64,000 bases of DNA from Nitrospira sp. (GCA_018242685.1 JAFEBM010000023.1:22681-86680), one strand, 5' to 3'. Positions 35,108 through 44,996 are shown, counted from the first letter of the stretch. Notes: a model not told the origin generated them from the letters alone. A program made the numbers and translations.

Positions 35108-36703
35108 ATGAAACTCTTTTCTGGCGTAGGCAGTTGCGAACCGATGGTTCTTCCGACCACTCAAGATTCTCTCTTCCGTCTTGCCGATCGCTTGCTCCAG
35201 TGCTGTCACAGCCGTCCACAAGATGCACTTCTCAATACAATCAGAAGGCGGCTATTGGCAGGGCATGACGTGCTCGGGGACAGCTATAGCCGAATAGTGT
35301 CGGCCGAACAGCGGCGTGCTCTGGGGGCGACGTTCACGCCGCCTCAAGTGGTACGGGCGATGGTGGCATGGGCCAAGACGCAAGGGGTAACATTTGAGCG
35401 TATTATCGACCCCGGCGCCGGCTCCGGCCGCTTCGTCCTCGCTGCAGCGCAAGCCTTTCCGGATGCTCACATCATTGCTGTTGAAAAAGATCCACATATC
35501 GCGAGGCTTCTGCGCGCCAATATCGCCTTCGCCGGGTTCGTTAAGCGCGTTTCGATCATTGTAGACGATTACCGCTCGGTCCATCTGTCTTCCGCCGGCC
35601 GGACATTGTTTATCGGTAATCCGCCCTACGTTCGCCACCATGATATCGAACCACGTTGGAAGCGTTGGTATACCGAGACTTTTCGAGCATATGGATTGCC
35701 CGGCAGCGCTTTGGCAGGGCTCCATCTCCATTTTCTTCTCAAGACTCGTCAACTCGCGAGTCCCGGCGACTATGGATGCTTCATTACGGCAGCGGAATGG
35801 CTCGACGTGAACTATGGCTCCACAGCCCGCGCGATGTTGATGAACGGTATGGGCGGGCGATCACTACACCTTATCGATACGGCATCGCAGGTTTTCCCTG
35901 ATGCCATGACGAGCGCTGCTATCGTCTGTTTTGAAATCGGTTCCCGTCGTCGCTCATTGACGATACGCCGCGTTCAATCTTCCGCTCAGCTAGGGAATTT
36001 GCAGGGTGGCATGAAGGTCACTTTCTCGCGCGCTGAGAGCCAGGACAAATGGTCGCATTTGATTCGACCAAACGGTTGGGAGGAGAAGAGCTTTATTAAG
36101 GTTGGAGAGTTGTTCAAGGTGCACCGCGGACAGGTGACTGGTATGAACAAGGTGTGGATCGCTGCTGAACAGGCGGAGGGGCTGCCCACCTGCGTCTTGG
36201 TTCCTGCCGTTACGCGTGCAAAAGAACTCATCCAAGCCTCCAACGCTCGTCTCACGGAAGCTCGCCAACTTCGGCGCATCGTGGATCTTCCCAATGACTT
36301 CAGCAGGTTTTCGACGCAGGACCGTAAACGTATTGAAACCTTTATGGCATGGGCGCAGTCGCAAGGAGCGAAAGACAGTTATATTGCGGCGCATCGGAGA
36401 CCGTGGTGGCGGGTCAACCTGAGAGCACCTGCGCCCATCCTCATGACATACATGGCTCGACGCGCTCCGGTGTTTGTTCGGAACGCTTGCGGGGCCAGAA
36501 TTCTGAATATTGCCCATGGCCTATATCCCCGTATCCCGCTTTCTGAAGCCGATCTGACGCTGATCATCCGTTGGCTGAACGCAAATGTCCGGCTTGGTGG
36601 TGGTCGGACCTATGCCGGCGGGTTGACCAAGTTCGAGCCAGGAGAAGTGATGAGGCTCCCTATCCCTCGTCTGGAACAGTTGCGTATGATGGGAATCGCT
36701 TGA
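35108..36703 (+). CDS. N6-adenine DNA methyltransferase (type II R-M, XamI-type partner)
   Basis: About 531 residues. SAM motif I DPGAGSGRFVLAAA is at residues about 101-114, and catalytic motif IV GNPPYV at about 170-175, the NPPY signature of N6-adenine methylation. The stretch LGATFTPPQVVRAMVAWA is the usual lead-in for this class, and the C-terminal half (VGELFKVHRGQVTGMNKVW) resembles target-recognition segments. The start is uncertain: TTG at 35054, ATG at 35108 or ATG at 35144 are all possible and none has a strong ribosome site. The stop is immediately followed by the nuclease start. It should protect host DNA from the nuclease. Confidence 0.88.
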   Translation: MKLFSGVGSCEPMVLPTTQDSLFRLADRLLQCCHSRPQDALLNTIRRRLLAGHDVLGDSYSRIVSAEQRRALGATFTPPQVVRAMVAWAKTQGVTFERIIDPGAGSGRFVLAAAQAFPDAHIIAVEKDPHIARLLRANIAFAGFVKRVSIIVDDYRSVHLSSAGRTLFIGNPPYVRHHDIEPRWKRWYTETFRAYGLPGSALAGLHLHFLLKTRQLASPGDYGCFITAAEWLDVNYGSTARAMLMNGMGGRSLHLIDTASQVFPDAMTSAAIVCFEIGSRRRSLTIRRVQSSAQLGNLQGGMKVTFSRAESQDKWSHLIRPNGWEEKSFIKVGELFKVHRGQVTGMNKVWIAAEQAEGLPTCVLVPAVTRAKELIQASNARLTEARQLRRIVDLPNDFSRFSTQDRKRIETFMAWAQSQGAKDSYIAAHRRPWWRVNLRAPAPILMTYMARRAPVFVRNACGARILNIAHGLYPRIPLSEADLTLIIRWLNANVRLGGGRTYAGGLTKFEPGEVMRLPIPRLEQLRMMGIA

Positions 36704-37642
36704 ATGGGTTGGCCGAAGGGCGCCCGTAAGTGGTCTCCGCAAGAAGTTCTGCGAGATGCAAAACAGGCCAAGGAACTGTTCAGGCAGCGCCGCCTGGAGG
36801 AACCAAAAGAACGATATCTAGAGGCGTTCCAATCGCTTGAACGAGCCAACAAGAAGGTCGTGGAGTTATTGCCCGACCTATTGACTGACTCTGTCGATCC
36901 CCGTCTGGTCTCATCACTGATTCAGGACGGGGATCTCTTCACGGCGCTCAGGTATTTGGGCGCTCCTCCGATATCGACCGACGATCTTGAGACCTTGCTG
37001 GGTAACACGCTTGCGCCTACGCTGATCGCTCATGACCCTGAGCGAGCGAGAAACCTAGTCCATATTCTCCGTCGTATCCTTGATCCCAAGCGATTTCCAT
37101 GGATCTATGAGAATCGCTCCGCCTCCACGAGTGAAAAGAAGGCCGCCGTCTTGGCCTCTTCCGTGGCCGCTTCGGCTCAACGTGTTCAGACATCGAGGCG
37201 ATCCGACGAACGGGATGCCGTTGAAGGAGCAGTGAGAGCTTTGCTTCTTAAGATGGGATGGACAAAAGAGCCGTCTCCAAGACGAGGCATACAGGTATTG
37301 CTGACGGATGCGCCGCAGAATGGCAAGTTTATGGTCGGGTGTACGGTGGGAGAACATAATGCCGATATTGTCGTCAGGGTTACTGATGGACGGGTACTCG
37401 CCCTGGAATGTAAAGCGTCGAATTCAGAAATCAATAGCCGCAAACGTATCAATAAGGAGGTAGCTGTTGATGCCGGAAGCTGGATCAGACAATTTGGAGA
37501 GCAGAATGTCGTTCCGGCTGCGGTGATCCAAGGAGTGTTCAACCCTGCCTATCTAATCCAGGCACAGAACACTCCTGTGGTATTCTTTTGGGCTCATCGG
37601 CTCAATGATCTAAAGCGCTTTTTGCTATGGTCGCGGTGTTAG
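36704..37642 (+). CDS. XamI-family type II restriction endonuclease
   Basis: A 312-residue protein that starts directly after the methyltransferase stop codon. It has a helical N-terminal half and a PD-(D/E)xK nuclease core in the C-terminal half: Asp221 in HNADIVVRV, Glu235 and Lys237 in LALECKASNSEI. The middle segment ERARNLVHILRRILDPKRFPW is what led me to the XamI family, whose members recognise GTCGAC. The specificity is inferred from the family, not from the sequence. A nuclease of this type needs the adjacent methyltransferase. Confidence 0.75.
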   Translation: MGWPKGARKWSPQEVLRDAKQAKELFRQRRLEEPKERYLEAFQSLERANKKVVELLPDLLTDSVDPRLVSSLIQDGDLFTALRYLGAPPISTDDLETLLGNTLAPTLIAHDPERARNLVHILRRILDPKRFPWIYENRSASTSEKKAAVLASSVAASAQRVQTSRRSDERDAVEGAVRALLLKMGWTKEPSPRRGIQVLLTDAPQNGKFMVGCTVGEHNADIVVRVTDGRVLALECKASNSEINSRKRINKEVAVDAGSWIRQFGEQNVVPAAVIQGVFNPAYLIQAQNTPVVFFWAHRLNDLKRFLLWSRC

Positions 37643-37660
37643 CAGAGTTCTCAGCTAAGG

Positions 37661-37740
37661 CATCTGTCGATATCTCGGCGTTTGCCGAAAGGCCAGCATC
37701 AGCGAGGGCGGGCAATCCCGAGCTTTTGCATCTTGGATTG
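37661..37740. repeat. Right copy of the 80-bp direct repeat flanking the R-M module
   Basis: Covers the last 14 codons (37699-37740) and the immediate 3' flank of the sigma-54 regulator gene. It is the intact copy; the left copy at 34847 carries only the end of a gene. Confidence 0.9.
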
Positions 37741-40350
37741 GAGGGTAGTCCGTTTCATGCCGAGCTTTGCCGCGGCGCCAGCGGTTCCACCGATGATCCA
37801 GCTCGACTCGCGCAGGGTCCTGAGAATATGCTCGCGCTCGGCCTGTTCGAGGGTGATCACCACGGACTGCTCCATGTGGCTCGGCGTCGGCTTCAATTCA
37901 GTCAGCGACACGTAGAGATCCGATCCTTGCGTCAGGATGACGGCGCGCTCGACGAAGTTTTCCAGTTCGCGCACGTTGCCGGGCCAGGAATAATTCTGCA
38001 ACGCCTTCATGGCCTCGGACGGAATCGTCTCGACGCGTTTCTTCATCCGTTGGGCGAATTTCTGCGCGAAGTGCCGAACCAACAATGGAATGTCATCAGG
38101 ACGTTCCCGAAGCGGCGGGACGGTGACCGGGAAGACTTTGAGCCGGTAGTAGAGATCACTCCGAAACTTCTGCTCTTCCACCATGTGAACGAGGTCGCGA
38201 TTCGTGGCTGCGACGACCCGCACACTCGTGCGAATGGTACGAGTGCCGCCCAGCCGTTCGAATTCCTGCTCCTGGAGTACCCGGAGGAGCTTGACCTGGA
38301 GTTCCAGGGGAATTTCTCCCACTTCGTCGAGGAACAGCGTTCCCCGGTCGGCCAATTCAAACCGGCCGATCTTGGTCGCAATCGCACCGGTAAAGGCTCC
38401 CTTTTCGTGACCGAATAATTCGCTTTCGAGCAGGCCGGTCGGGATCGCGGCGCAATTCAGCTTTACGAACGTGCGTTCCCGCCGGGTGCTCAGATTGTGG
38501 AGTGCGCGGGCGACGAGCTCTTTCCCGCAGCCTGTTTCACCCAGGATCAAGACCGTAGAGTCCGTGGAGGCGACCGTTTGGACCTGCTTGAGGACCTGCT
38601 TGAGGGCGCGGCTCTCGCCGACGATTTCTTCAAAGTTGTAGTCCGTCTGAATTTCTTCTTCAAGGTACAGTTTTTCTTCCGTTAACTTGTCCTTCAACTG
38701 GGCGATTTGTTTATAGGCCAAGGCGTTCTCGACCGCGATGGCGACTTGCTGTGCGACCTGGCTGAGCAACTCGACGTCTTCCGATGTAAAACCGTCGTCT
38801 CTTCGTCGCCCCACGTTCAATGCGCCGAGCGTGCGTTTGTGCGCAAGGAGCGGCAGGGAGCAGAACGATTTCACTCCGCGATCAAGAAGATCCTGCGCGC
38901 AAGGTGAAGAGTTCGCCATCTCTTTCAGATCTTGTTCTCTAAACAGCGCGGCTTTGCCCGTGTTGATGGCGAGGCAGGACGGGGATTCCGTACTCTCCCC
39001 AATGGTTCCTTCCTCGACGAAACTCTCATTCCTCTGAAAATCCAACACATGAATACGCCACTCGCCTGTGTGTTCGTCGCAGAGCAGCAGGCTGGACCCG
39101 TCGTGCTGAATCACTTTTCTCAAGCACTCACTGACGGCCGTGAACAAGTCGTCGAGGTCCAGATGGGTGATGACGGCATTATTCACTTCAAGCAGCAACC
39201 GTTGATGGTCACGCTCACATGTGAGTTGTGATTGAGTGGATTGCGCGCGTTCGTAGTTCAGCGCGTTCTCAACGGCGATGGCCACCTGCTTCGCGACTTG
39301 GTGCATGAATTCAATTTCGGACACTTCGTAGGTTCGGCGCTCCAGACTGCCGAATCCCAGGGCGCCGAGGCGTTGATTTGCGGTGGTCAGCGGCACGACG
39401 CAGAAAGACTGTATGCCGTTCTCTTGCAGCATCGCGATCAATCGAGGGAAGCGAGGCTCGTGCGCCACGTCGGGCACGGTCAAGGGTTGCTGCGTTTTCC
39501 AGACGAGACCGCCGGGGGATTCCTCCATCGGCAATTCAAGCCCCGGCTTGATGGTAGCGGGTATCGACGTGACCAACAATCGGAGGCGCATGACCTCCTT
39601 GGCCGGATCATGCAGCACGATGTTGATATAGTCGAACGGCACGATGCGGGGAAGCCGCTGCGCGAGATCGTGCAGCAGCCGGTCCGCATCATGGTGAAAC
39701 GCGATGGACTCCGTGACCTCGAGCAGAAGACGCAGCCGATCCCGATCGTGGATCAGTTCCTGATGGTGCAGGACGTTATCGACCGCCACCGCGACTTGCT
39801 TCCCGACCTGGCGGAGAAATTCCACGTCCGACTCGCTGTACGCCTCTTTCCGCATGCTCGAAAATCCCATGGCTCCCAGTCGTCGTACGGCGGTGGTCAG
39901 GGGCACGACACACAGCGAGTTGATGCCGTCCTCCTTCATACGGTGAATGACCTTGGGCCAGCGATGTTCGTCGGCAAGGTTCGGCACGAAGATCGGCTGC
40001 TGTGTCAGGAGCACCAAACCGGCGGGAGTCTCATCGAGAGGCTCCTCATGGCCGCCCAAGAGCTCAGCCGGCACGTTCGCTTGAATGGTCTGGAGGCGGA
40101 TATGGTTGCGCGTCGGGTCGTGCAGTGAGAGAGATGCGAAGTTCACGTGCACCACTCGGGGGAGGCGCTGGACCAAATCGCGAAAGAGTTCGTGCAGGTC
40201 GCGGTGCGCAGAGATCGCTTCCGCTACTTCCAGTAGCGCCTGGTATTGCTCCATCAGTGTGTCGCACGGCGATGCAGAAGCCGGATCCATAGTTGTGGGA
40301 TAGTATGACGCATTAGATTGTCGCGGCTCAATAGGAGGCATTAGGGGCAT
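37699..40350 (-). CDS. Sigma-54-dependent regulator with three GAF domains (FhlA-like)
   Basis: An 883-residue enhancer-binding protein. Three GAF-type sensory repeats lie at about residues 30-200, 205-375 and 395-560, with recurring blocks such as [22 protein letters not shown] and [22 protein letters not shown]. The AAA+ domain has Walker A GETGCGKE, the sigma-54 contact loop GAFTGA and Walker [18 protein letters not shown] Fis-type HTH ends the protein ([24 protein letters not shown]). It activates sigma-54 promoters in response to a small ligand. The start is uncertain (40350, or an internal ATG at 40290). The gene overlaps the end of the YCII gene by 10 nt. Confidence 0.93.
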   Translation of the reverse strand: MPLMPPIEPRQSNASYYPTTMDPASASPCDTLMEQYQALLEVAEAISAHRDLHELFRDLVQRLPRVVHVNFASLSLHDPTRNHIRLQTIQANVPAELLGGHEEPLDETPAGLVLLTQQPIFVPNLADEHRWPKVIHRMKEDGINSLCVVPLTTAVRRLGAMGFSSMRKEAYSESDVEFLRQVGKQVAVAVDNVLHHQELIHDRDRLRLLLEVTESIAFHHDADRLLHDLAQRLPRIVPFDYINIVLHDPAKEVMRLRLLVTSIPATIKPGLELPMEESPGGLVWKTQQPLTVPDVAHEPRFPRLIAMLQENGIQSFCVVPLTTANQRLGALGFGSLERRTYEVSEIEFMHQVAKQVAIAVENALNYERAQSTQSQLTCERDHQRLLLEVNNAVITHLDLDDLFTAVSECLRKVIQHDGSSLLLCDEHTGEWRIHVLDFQRNESFVEEGTIGESTESPSCLAINTGKAALFREQDLKEMANSSPCAQDLLDRGVKSFCSLPLLAHKRTLGALNVGRRRDDGFTSEDVELLSQVAQQVAIAVENALAYKQIAQLKDKLTEEKLYLEEEIQTDYNFEEIVGESRALKQVLKQVQTVASTDSTVLILGETGCGKELVARALHNLSTRRERTFVKLNCAAIPTGLLESELFGHEKGAFTGAIATKIGRFELADRGTLFLDEVGEIPLELQVKLLRVLQEQEFERLGGTRTIRTSVRVVAATNRDLVHMVEEQKFRSDLYYRLKVFPVTVPPLRERPDDIPLLVRHFAQKFAQRMKKRVETIPSEAMKALQNYSWPGNVRELENFVERAVILTQGSDLYVSLTELKPTPSHMEQSVVITLEQAEREHILRTLRESSWIIGGTAGAAAKLGMKRTTLQSKMQKLGIARPR

Positions 40351-40718
40351 TCTTCTTCGCCCGGCAGGCCGGTGATCTCCCTGATCGGCCTGACTTCGAC
40401 TGTCCCGATACGAGCGCCCGGCACCAGCTTGGCGATACGAACGGCGTCTTCCCGATCCTGGGCTTCGATGAGAAAGTAGCCGGCGAGCTGTTCCTTTGTC
40501 TCGGCGAACGGCCCATCGGTGACCGTTGCCTTTCCATTGCGCACCCGAACGACGATTCCTGTCGCTTCAGGCTGCAGTGGGGAGGCATGCACGTATTGCC
40601 CGTTCCCATCGAGCTGGTGGCAGAGTTGGATTGATTCCACGAGCAGTTCCTTCCGTTGGGCTTCCGGGATCTTGCTGAAGGTGTCCTCGTTGTGATGAAC
40701 CAGCAACAGATATTTCAT
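40341..40718 (-). CDS. YCII-related (DGPF domain) protein
   Basis: A 125-residue DGPF protein: MKYLLLVHHNEDTFSKIPEAQRKELLVESIQLCHQL, then TVTDGPFAETKEQLAGYFLIEAQDREDAVRIAKLVPGARIGTVEVRPIRE. The ATG at 40718 has GGGAGGAACGGC upstream; the frame is open further but unrelated. It overlaps the start of the sigma-54 regulator by 10 nt, so the two are probably cotranscribed. The function is unknown. Confidence 0.88.
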   Translation of the reverse strand: MKYLLLVHHNEDTFSKIPEAQRKELLVESIQLCHQLDGNGQYVHASPLQPEATGIVVRVRNGKATVTDGPFAETKEQLAGYFLIEAQDREDAVRIAKLVPGARIGTVEVRPIREITGLPGEEECP

Positions 40719-41029
40719 GCCGTTCCCTCCTCCCGTCACATAAGATGCGATGCAACTCGACAGACTGTTTCCCAGGGTTAGACAACCGGCGTACTTCAGA
40801 TTTGGATTTGCGAGAACGACATTTATGGTTCGCTTCCCTGAGGTTATCGACGAGTTCCAAAGTCGCTTTCCAAAGATTACGCTTGATCTTCGAGCGAAAT
40901 CGAGTAAAGAAATCGTCAAGGGTGTGAGGATGGGCGTCTTGATGCGGGCTTTGTGGAAGGACTGAATGCTTGATGTTGTCAAACGAGAAGAGTGATAGTC
41001 CTGACTGTTGATTTCAAAGGAGCCATGTC
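40719..41029. promoter_or_regulatory. Divergent intergenic region
   Basis: About 310 bases between the YCII/regulator unit (minus) and the carbonic anhydrase gene (plus). It must contain both promoters. A 71-codon plus-strand frame here has no recognisable domain and no ribosome site, so I do not call it. Confidence 0.4.
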
Positions 41030-41746
41030 ATGCAAAGTCCGAAACCGATGTCCCGACGTGAATTCATGCGGCTTTCCGGCCTAATGGTTGGCGCGGCCGG
41101 CTTCGCCTTTTCGACGATCGGGCGGGCAGCCGACCTGCCGACGGGAGGACGAGACGCGGATGCGGTGCTGGCTCAATTGCTCGAGGGCAACAAGCGGTTT
41201 ATGAGGGGAGACCTCGCTCATCCACGCCGGAAGCCGGAGGACTTCATGCCGCTGGCAGAAGGACAGGCGCCACTCACCGTGATCGTCTGCTGCGCGGACT
41301 CACGTGTTGCGCCTGAACTGATTTTCGATCAGGGCATGGGAGACCTATTCGTGGTCCGTGTGGCCGGGAACGTGATCACCGGCGTGGGCGATTCCGTGAA
41401 GGGAAGCATCGAGTATGCGGTTGCGGAACTCGACGTGCGGTTGATCCTGGTGCTGGGTCATAGCCGGTGCGGCGCGGTTAAGGCTGCCATCAAGCACATT
41501 GACGCCAAAGACACCCTGCCGGGTTCCATCGGCGGTCTTGTCGACCTGATCAGGCCGGCCGTGGCAGCGGTAAAGGATAAACAAGGCAACATACTCGACA
41601 ACGCCATCAAAGCTAACGTTGAACGGGGTGTGGAGCGGCTCAAACATTTGGAGCCGATCCTGGCCGATTCGGTAAAGAAGGGAACGCTGAAGGTCGTCGG
41701 CGCCGTCTACGACTTACACAGCGGCAAGGTCACGGCGTTCGAGTGA
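41030..41746 (+). CDS. Exported beta-carbonic anhydrase (Tat signal)
   Basis: A 238-residue beta-class carbonic anhydrase. A twin-arginine signal (SRREFMRLSGLMVGAAGFAFSTIGRAA) indicates folded export to the periplasm. Zinc ligands and catalytic dyad are visible: Cys88, Asp90 and Arg92 in CCADSR, and His144 and Cys147 in GHSRCGAV. It interconverts CO2 and bicarbonate outside the cytoplasm. AAGGAG precedes the ATG. Periplasmic beta-CAs are known in several autotrophs. Confidence 0.93.
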   Translation: MQSPKPMSRREFMRLSGLMVGAAGFAFSTIGRAADLPTGGRDADAVLAQLLEGNKRFMRGDLAHPRRKPEDFMPLAEGQAPLTVIVCCADSRVAPELIFDQGMGDLFVVRVAGNVITGVGDSVKGSIEYAVAELDVRLILVLGHSRCGAVKAAIKHIDAKDTLPGSIGGLVDLIRPAVAAVKDKQGNILDNAIKANVERGVERLKHLEPILADSVKKGTLKVVGAVYDLHSGKVTAFE

Positions 41747-41861
41747 GGAGTCCGGACCAAATTCTTGAGCAAACTTGAGGTGACGGCTAGGTTCCCAACT
41801 TGAATTGTCATGTCCGAAAATGGCGAGCAGGGGTTCCCCCGCCGCAACTATAATAGCACCC

Positions 41862-43307
41862 ATGATGCTTGATTCAGTCACCTGTTACCGCGCGTTACGG
41901 GCTCGTGATGCACGCTTCGACGGGCGATTTTTTGTCGCGGTCTCATCGACGCGTATCTATTGTCGGCCTGTCTGTACGGTGAAGCCGCCTAGATCTGAGA
42001 ACTGCCGCTTCTATCCGAGCGCCGCTGCGGCCGAAGTCGCCGGCTACCGGCCTTGTCTTCGCTGTCGTCCTGAACTCGCACCGGGCAATGCAAGTGTGGA
42101 TGCGACAACGCGTCTGGCGCAGGCCGCTGCGGGCCTGATCGAGGATCGTGCGCTCGACTCCAACGGATTGGAGGGCATCGCATCGAGCCTAGGCATCACA
42201 GACCGGCACTTGCGCCGGGTGTTCGGCGCCGAGTTCGGCGTCTCGCCAGTGGAGTTCGCTCAGACACAGCGTCTGCTGCTCGCCAAACGTCTGCTCACCG
42301 ATACCAGTTTGCCGGTCACAGACGTGGCGTTTGCGAGTGGTTTTGGGAGCCTGCGGCGTTTCAATGCGCTCTTCAGGCAACGATATCGCTTGCAACCGGG
42401 ACAGTTGCGCCGACGTGTGAACGGCAAGGCGATGCCGGTTTCCGATGCCCTGAGCTTCGAACTAAGTTTCCGCCCGCCCTACGACTGGCCGGCGATGAGG
42501 GCGTTTCTCGGTGCGCGGGCGATTGCCGGTGTCGAGATGCTCGATGGTCTCTGTTACCGCCGCACTGTGCGTGTGACAATAGAGGGGAAGGACCATTTGG
42601 GATGGGTCGAGATCGGATTGTCGCTGAAAAATCCGGCGCTCCATGTCATTGTCTCTTCATCGCTCGCCTTGGTTCTGCCTCCATTGCTTGGACGTATCAA
42701 GACGCTCATGGATCTGTCCGGCAATCCGGCCGAAGTCGCAGGCGTGTTGGGTGAGTTGGCGCAGCGTCGTCCCGGCATGCGTGTCCCCGGCGCCTTCGAC
42801 GGATTCGAAATTGCTGTACGCGCGATTATCGGGCAACAAGTGACCGTTGCCGCGGCACGGACCATCACTGGGCGATTGGCCGCCGAGTTCGGGGATCCGA
42901 TCGAGACGCCGTTTGGGGCGCTGACGACGGTATTCCCCTCCGCTGCACGCGTGGCCGGCGTGACGGTCGAACTCATCGCGCGACTGGGCATCCCGGCGTC
43001 GCGCGCACGCACCGTGATCGCGCTTGCGCGTGCTGTAGCGGACGGCAACCTGATCCTGACGCCTCACACAGATCTCGATGTGACACTCGATCGACTGCGC
43101 CGACTGCCCGGCGTAGGAGAGTGGACGGCACAGTACATCGCCATGCGGGCGCTGGCATGGCCGGATGCGTTTCCTCATACCGATCTCGGCATCATGAAGG
43201 CGCTGAAGGAGAAAGATGCGCGCCGTGTGCTCGAAGCCGGTGAAGCCTGGCGGCCTTGGCGCGCCTATGCGGTGATGCACCTATGGCATTCATTGACCAA
43301 GGAGTAA
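41862..43307 (+). CDS. Ada-type methyl-phosphotriester sensor / AraC / AlkA DNA glycosylase fusion
   Basis: About 481 residues in three parts. The N-terminal Ada zinc domain has four cysteines (RIYCRPVCTVKPPRSENCRF...PCLRC). An AraC HTH follows (LEGIASSLGITDRHLRRVFGAEFGVSPVEFAQTQRLLLAKRLL). The C-terminal part is an AlkA-type HhH-GPD 3-methyladenine glycosylase (AIIGQQVTVAAARTITGRLA, LRRLPGVGEWTAQYIAMRAL and the catalytic-type Asp in FPHTDLGI). It should sense alkylated DNA, activate genes and excise alkylated bases. The ATG at 41862 is chosen because the domain begins there. Confidence 0.93.
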   Translation: MMLDSVTCYRALRARDARFDGRFFVAVSSTRIYCRPVCTVKPPRSENCRFYPSAAAAEVAGYRPCLRCRPELAPGNASVDATTRLAQAAAGLIEDRALDSNGLEGIASSLGITDRHLRRVFGAEFGVSPVEFAQTQRLLLAKRLLTDTSLPVTDVAFASGFGSLRRFNALFRQRYRLQPGQLRRRVNGKAMPVSDALSFELSFRPPYDWPAMRAFLGARAIAGVEMLDGLCYRRTVRVTIEGKDHLGWVEIGLSLKNPALHVIVSSSLALVLPPLLGRIKTLMDLSGNPAEVAGVLGELAQRRPGMRVPGAFDGFEIAVRAIIGQQVTVAAARTITGRLAAEFGDPIETPFGALTTVFPSAARVAGVTVELIARLGIPASRARTVIALARAVADGNLILTPHTDLDVTLDRLRRLPGVGEWTAQYIAMRALAWPDAFPHTDLGIMKALKEKDARRVLEAGEAWRPWRAYAVMHLWHSLTKE

Positions 43308-43309
43308 TT

Positions 43310-43792
43310 ATGTTGTACTACGACTATTATCAAAGCCCACGTGGACGCATATTGCTGGTGGCCGATGACCGAGCGTTGACGGGCCTCTATTTCGCCGGAC
43401 AGAAATATCACCCCCGCATCGACAAGAAGTGGAAACGAGCCGAGAGCCATGAGCTGCTGCGTCAGGCCAAGCGCGAGCTGTCGGAATATTTCGACGGCAA
43501 GCGGACGCGGTTTACAGTCGAACTCGCGCCGCGGGGCACGCCGTTCCAGCGCGCGGTCTGGAAGTCGATTGCGAGTGTGGAATTCGGTCACACCATCGCG
43601 TATGCAGAACTGGCACGGCGAGCTGGACGTCCCAGTAGTGCGCGAGCAGCCGGTGCCGCCACCGGTCGCAATCCGATCAGCATCATTGTGCCCTGTCACC
43701 GAATCGTCGGCTCGAACGGTTCGCTCACCGGCTACGCCGGAGGCTTGGCGAAAAAACGCGCTCTCCTGACATTGGAAGGGTGGGTTCAATGA
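43310..43792 (+). CDS. ogt: Methylated-DNA--[protein]-cysteine S-methyltransferase (O6-alkylguanine repair)
   Basis: A 160-residue suicide repair enzyme that accepts the alkyl group from O6-alkylguanine onto Cys129 in IVPCHRIVGSNGSLTGYAGG. The preceding GTPFQRAVWKSIASVEFGHTIAYAELARRAGRP is the DNA-binding HTH of the family. The ATG lies 2 nt after the stop of the Ada/AlkA gene with AAGGAG, so the two form an adaptive-response operon. Confidence 0.95.
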   Translation: MLYYDYYQSPRGRILLVADDRALTGLYFAGQKYHPRIDKKWKRAESHELLRQAKRELSEYFDGKRTRFTVELAPRGTPFQRAVWKSIASVEFGHTIAYAELARRAGRPSSARAAGAATGRNPISIIVPCHRIVGSNGSLTGYAGGLAKKRALLTLEGWVQ

Positions 43793-43899
43793 ATGAGGAG
43801 AGGCATTCCTTTTGAGAATTACGCAATGCCCAGCGGTCTACCAGGCGTGGGATATACGGATCAGTCTACTCAATAGTGAGATCACTCTGGAGGTGTTCA

Positions 43900-44232
43900 G
43901 TGGCTCAAACATTTAAAGACCTATCGGATCAAGCCTTCTCAGCGATCGACTTCTTGCCAGGTAGCAGCTGGGCTCCACTGGCTGAGCCGGTGCCATCGGG
44001 ATCTATTCATCGTTTAAGAATGAAAGCTGGATCGCGCATTCCTCCCCATACACACCCTGCTGACGAGTATGTAGTGCTATTGACTGGCGACTTAGTTACA
44101 GGTGGGCGGCGGTGCTCAGCAGGCTGCTTTTGGTTCACTCCTGCAAACACGAGGCAAGGGCCTCATGAAGCTCTGACAGATGTTGAGCTGGTGACCGTAA
44201 GACTAGGTGCCATGGGAAACTTCGAGTTGTGA
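43900..44232 (+). CDS. Small cupin-domain protein, likely an integron gene cassette
   Basis: A 110-residue cupin: SIHRLRMKAGSRIPPHTHPADEYVVLLTGDLVTGG contains the HxH and E metal ligands of cupin motif 1, and motif 2 is degenerate. The GTG start at 43900 has TGGAGGTG upstream. An attC-type site begins exactly at the stop codon (44232), the usual arrangement of an integron cassette. Base use is more AT-rich than in the flanking genes. The function is unknown (anti-sigma ChrR-like cupins are similar in size). Confidence 0.8.
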   Translation: MAQTFKDLSDQAFSAIDFLPGSSWAPLAEPVPSGSIHRLRMKAGSRIPPHTHPADEYVVLLTGDLVTGGRRCSAGCFWFTPANTRQGPHEALTDVELVTVRLGAMGNFEL

Positions 44233-44296
44233 TCTAACAATTCAATTTATTCAAGCCGAAGCCACTTCGCGACTCGGCTTCATTCAGGCGTTAGCC
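44232..44296. other. Integron attC recombination site
   Basis: R''-type box ATCTAAC at 44232-44238 and R'-type box GTTAGCC at 44290-44296 bound an imperfect palindrome with arms AAGCCGA (44253-44259) and TCGGCTT (44274-44280). The sequence around the arms (AACAATTCA, TTCAGGCGTTAG) is the classic 60-bp-element form found in mobile integrons. No integrase gene is in the window, so this is an orphan site. Confidence 0.85.
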
Positions 44297-44312
44297 ATAC
44301 AAGGCCAGTGAC

Positions 44313-44996
44313 ATGTTTACATTGGATCAAGTCGTCCCATGGGGCCGCTCGTTCGACGAGTACTGCTCGATGTTCGCGATAGACGAGGCGGATTTTTCAG
44401 GCCGAATTCTAGGCTGCGGGGATGGGCCGGCGAGTTTCAATGCCGATGCCACGCGACGGGGCGCGTCAGTGGTTTCGTGCGATCCTATCTATCGGTGGAG
44501 TGCGAAAGAGATTGGCTGGCGAATCGACCAGACCTATCAGCAGGTCTTGGAGCAGACGCGACAGAACCAATATGAGTTCGTGTGGGATTCCATCCAGTCG
44601 GTCGAAGAGTTAGGACGCGTGCGGATGGCGGCGATGCAAGAATTCCTGGCTGACTTTCCAGAGGGGGCTACGGTGGGGCGGTACATAGAGGCCGAGTTGC
44701 CATCCCTGCCATTCGACGATGCGGCGTTCGATCTGGCTCTATGCTCGCATCTTCTGTTCTTGTACGGCGTACAGCTGGGTGAGGCGTTTCATCACGCAGC
44801 AGTGATGGAGTTGTGTCGGGTAGCCCGAGAAGTGAGGATCTTCCCCCTGCTCGCGTTGGGCGGCGCCCCGTCGCCGTTCATCGAAGGATGCGTCAGACTC
44901 CTTCGGGAGACTGGTCGCGAGGTCGTATTCGAGCAGGTGCCTTACGAATTTCAACGAGGAGGCAACCAAATGATGCGAGTGCACAGCCGGATTTAG
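44313..44996 (+). CDS. SAM-dependent methyltransferase-like protein downstream of attC
   Basis: A 227-residue protein with a SAM-binding-type loop (FSGRILGCGDGPASFNADATRRGASVVSCDPIY) and a later LPFDDAAFDLALCSHLLFLY, the usual motif IV region of class I methyltransferases. It starts 17 nt after the attC site, so it may be a second cassette, but I did not find a matching attC after its stop. AAGG lies before the ATG. The substrate is unknown. Confidence 0.75.
   Translation: MFTLDQVVPWGRSFDEYCSMFAIDEADFSGRILGCGDGPASFNADATRRGASVVSCDPIYRWSAKEIGWRIDQTYQQVLEQTRQNQYEFVWDSIQSVEELGRVRMAAMQEFLADFPEGATVGRYIEAELPSLPFDDAAFDLALCSHLLFLYGVQLGEAFHHAAVMELCRVAREVRIFPLLALGGAPSPFIEGCVRLLRETGREVVFEQVPYEFQRGGNQMMRVHSRI

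Noticed and set aside
40750..40965. 71-codon plus-strand frame between the YCII and carbonic anhydrase genes
   Set aside because: No ribosome site and no recognisable family.
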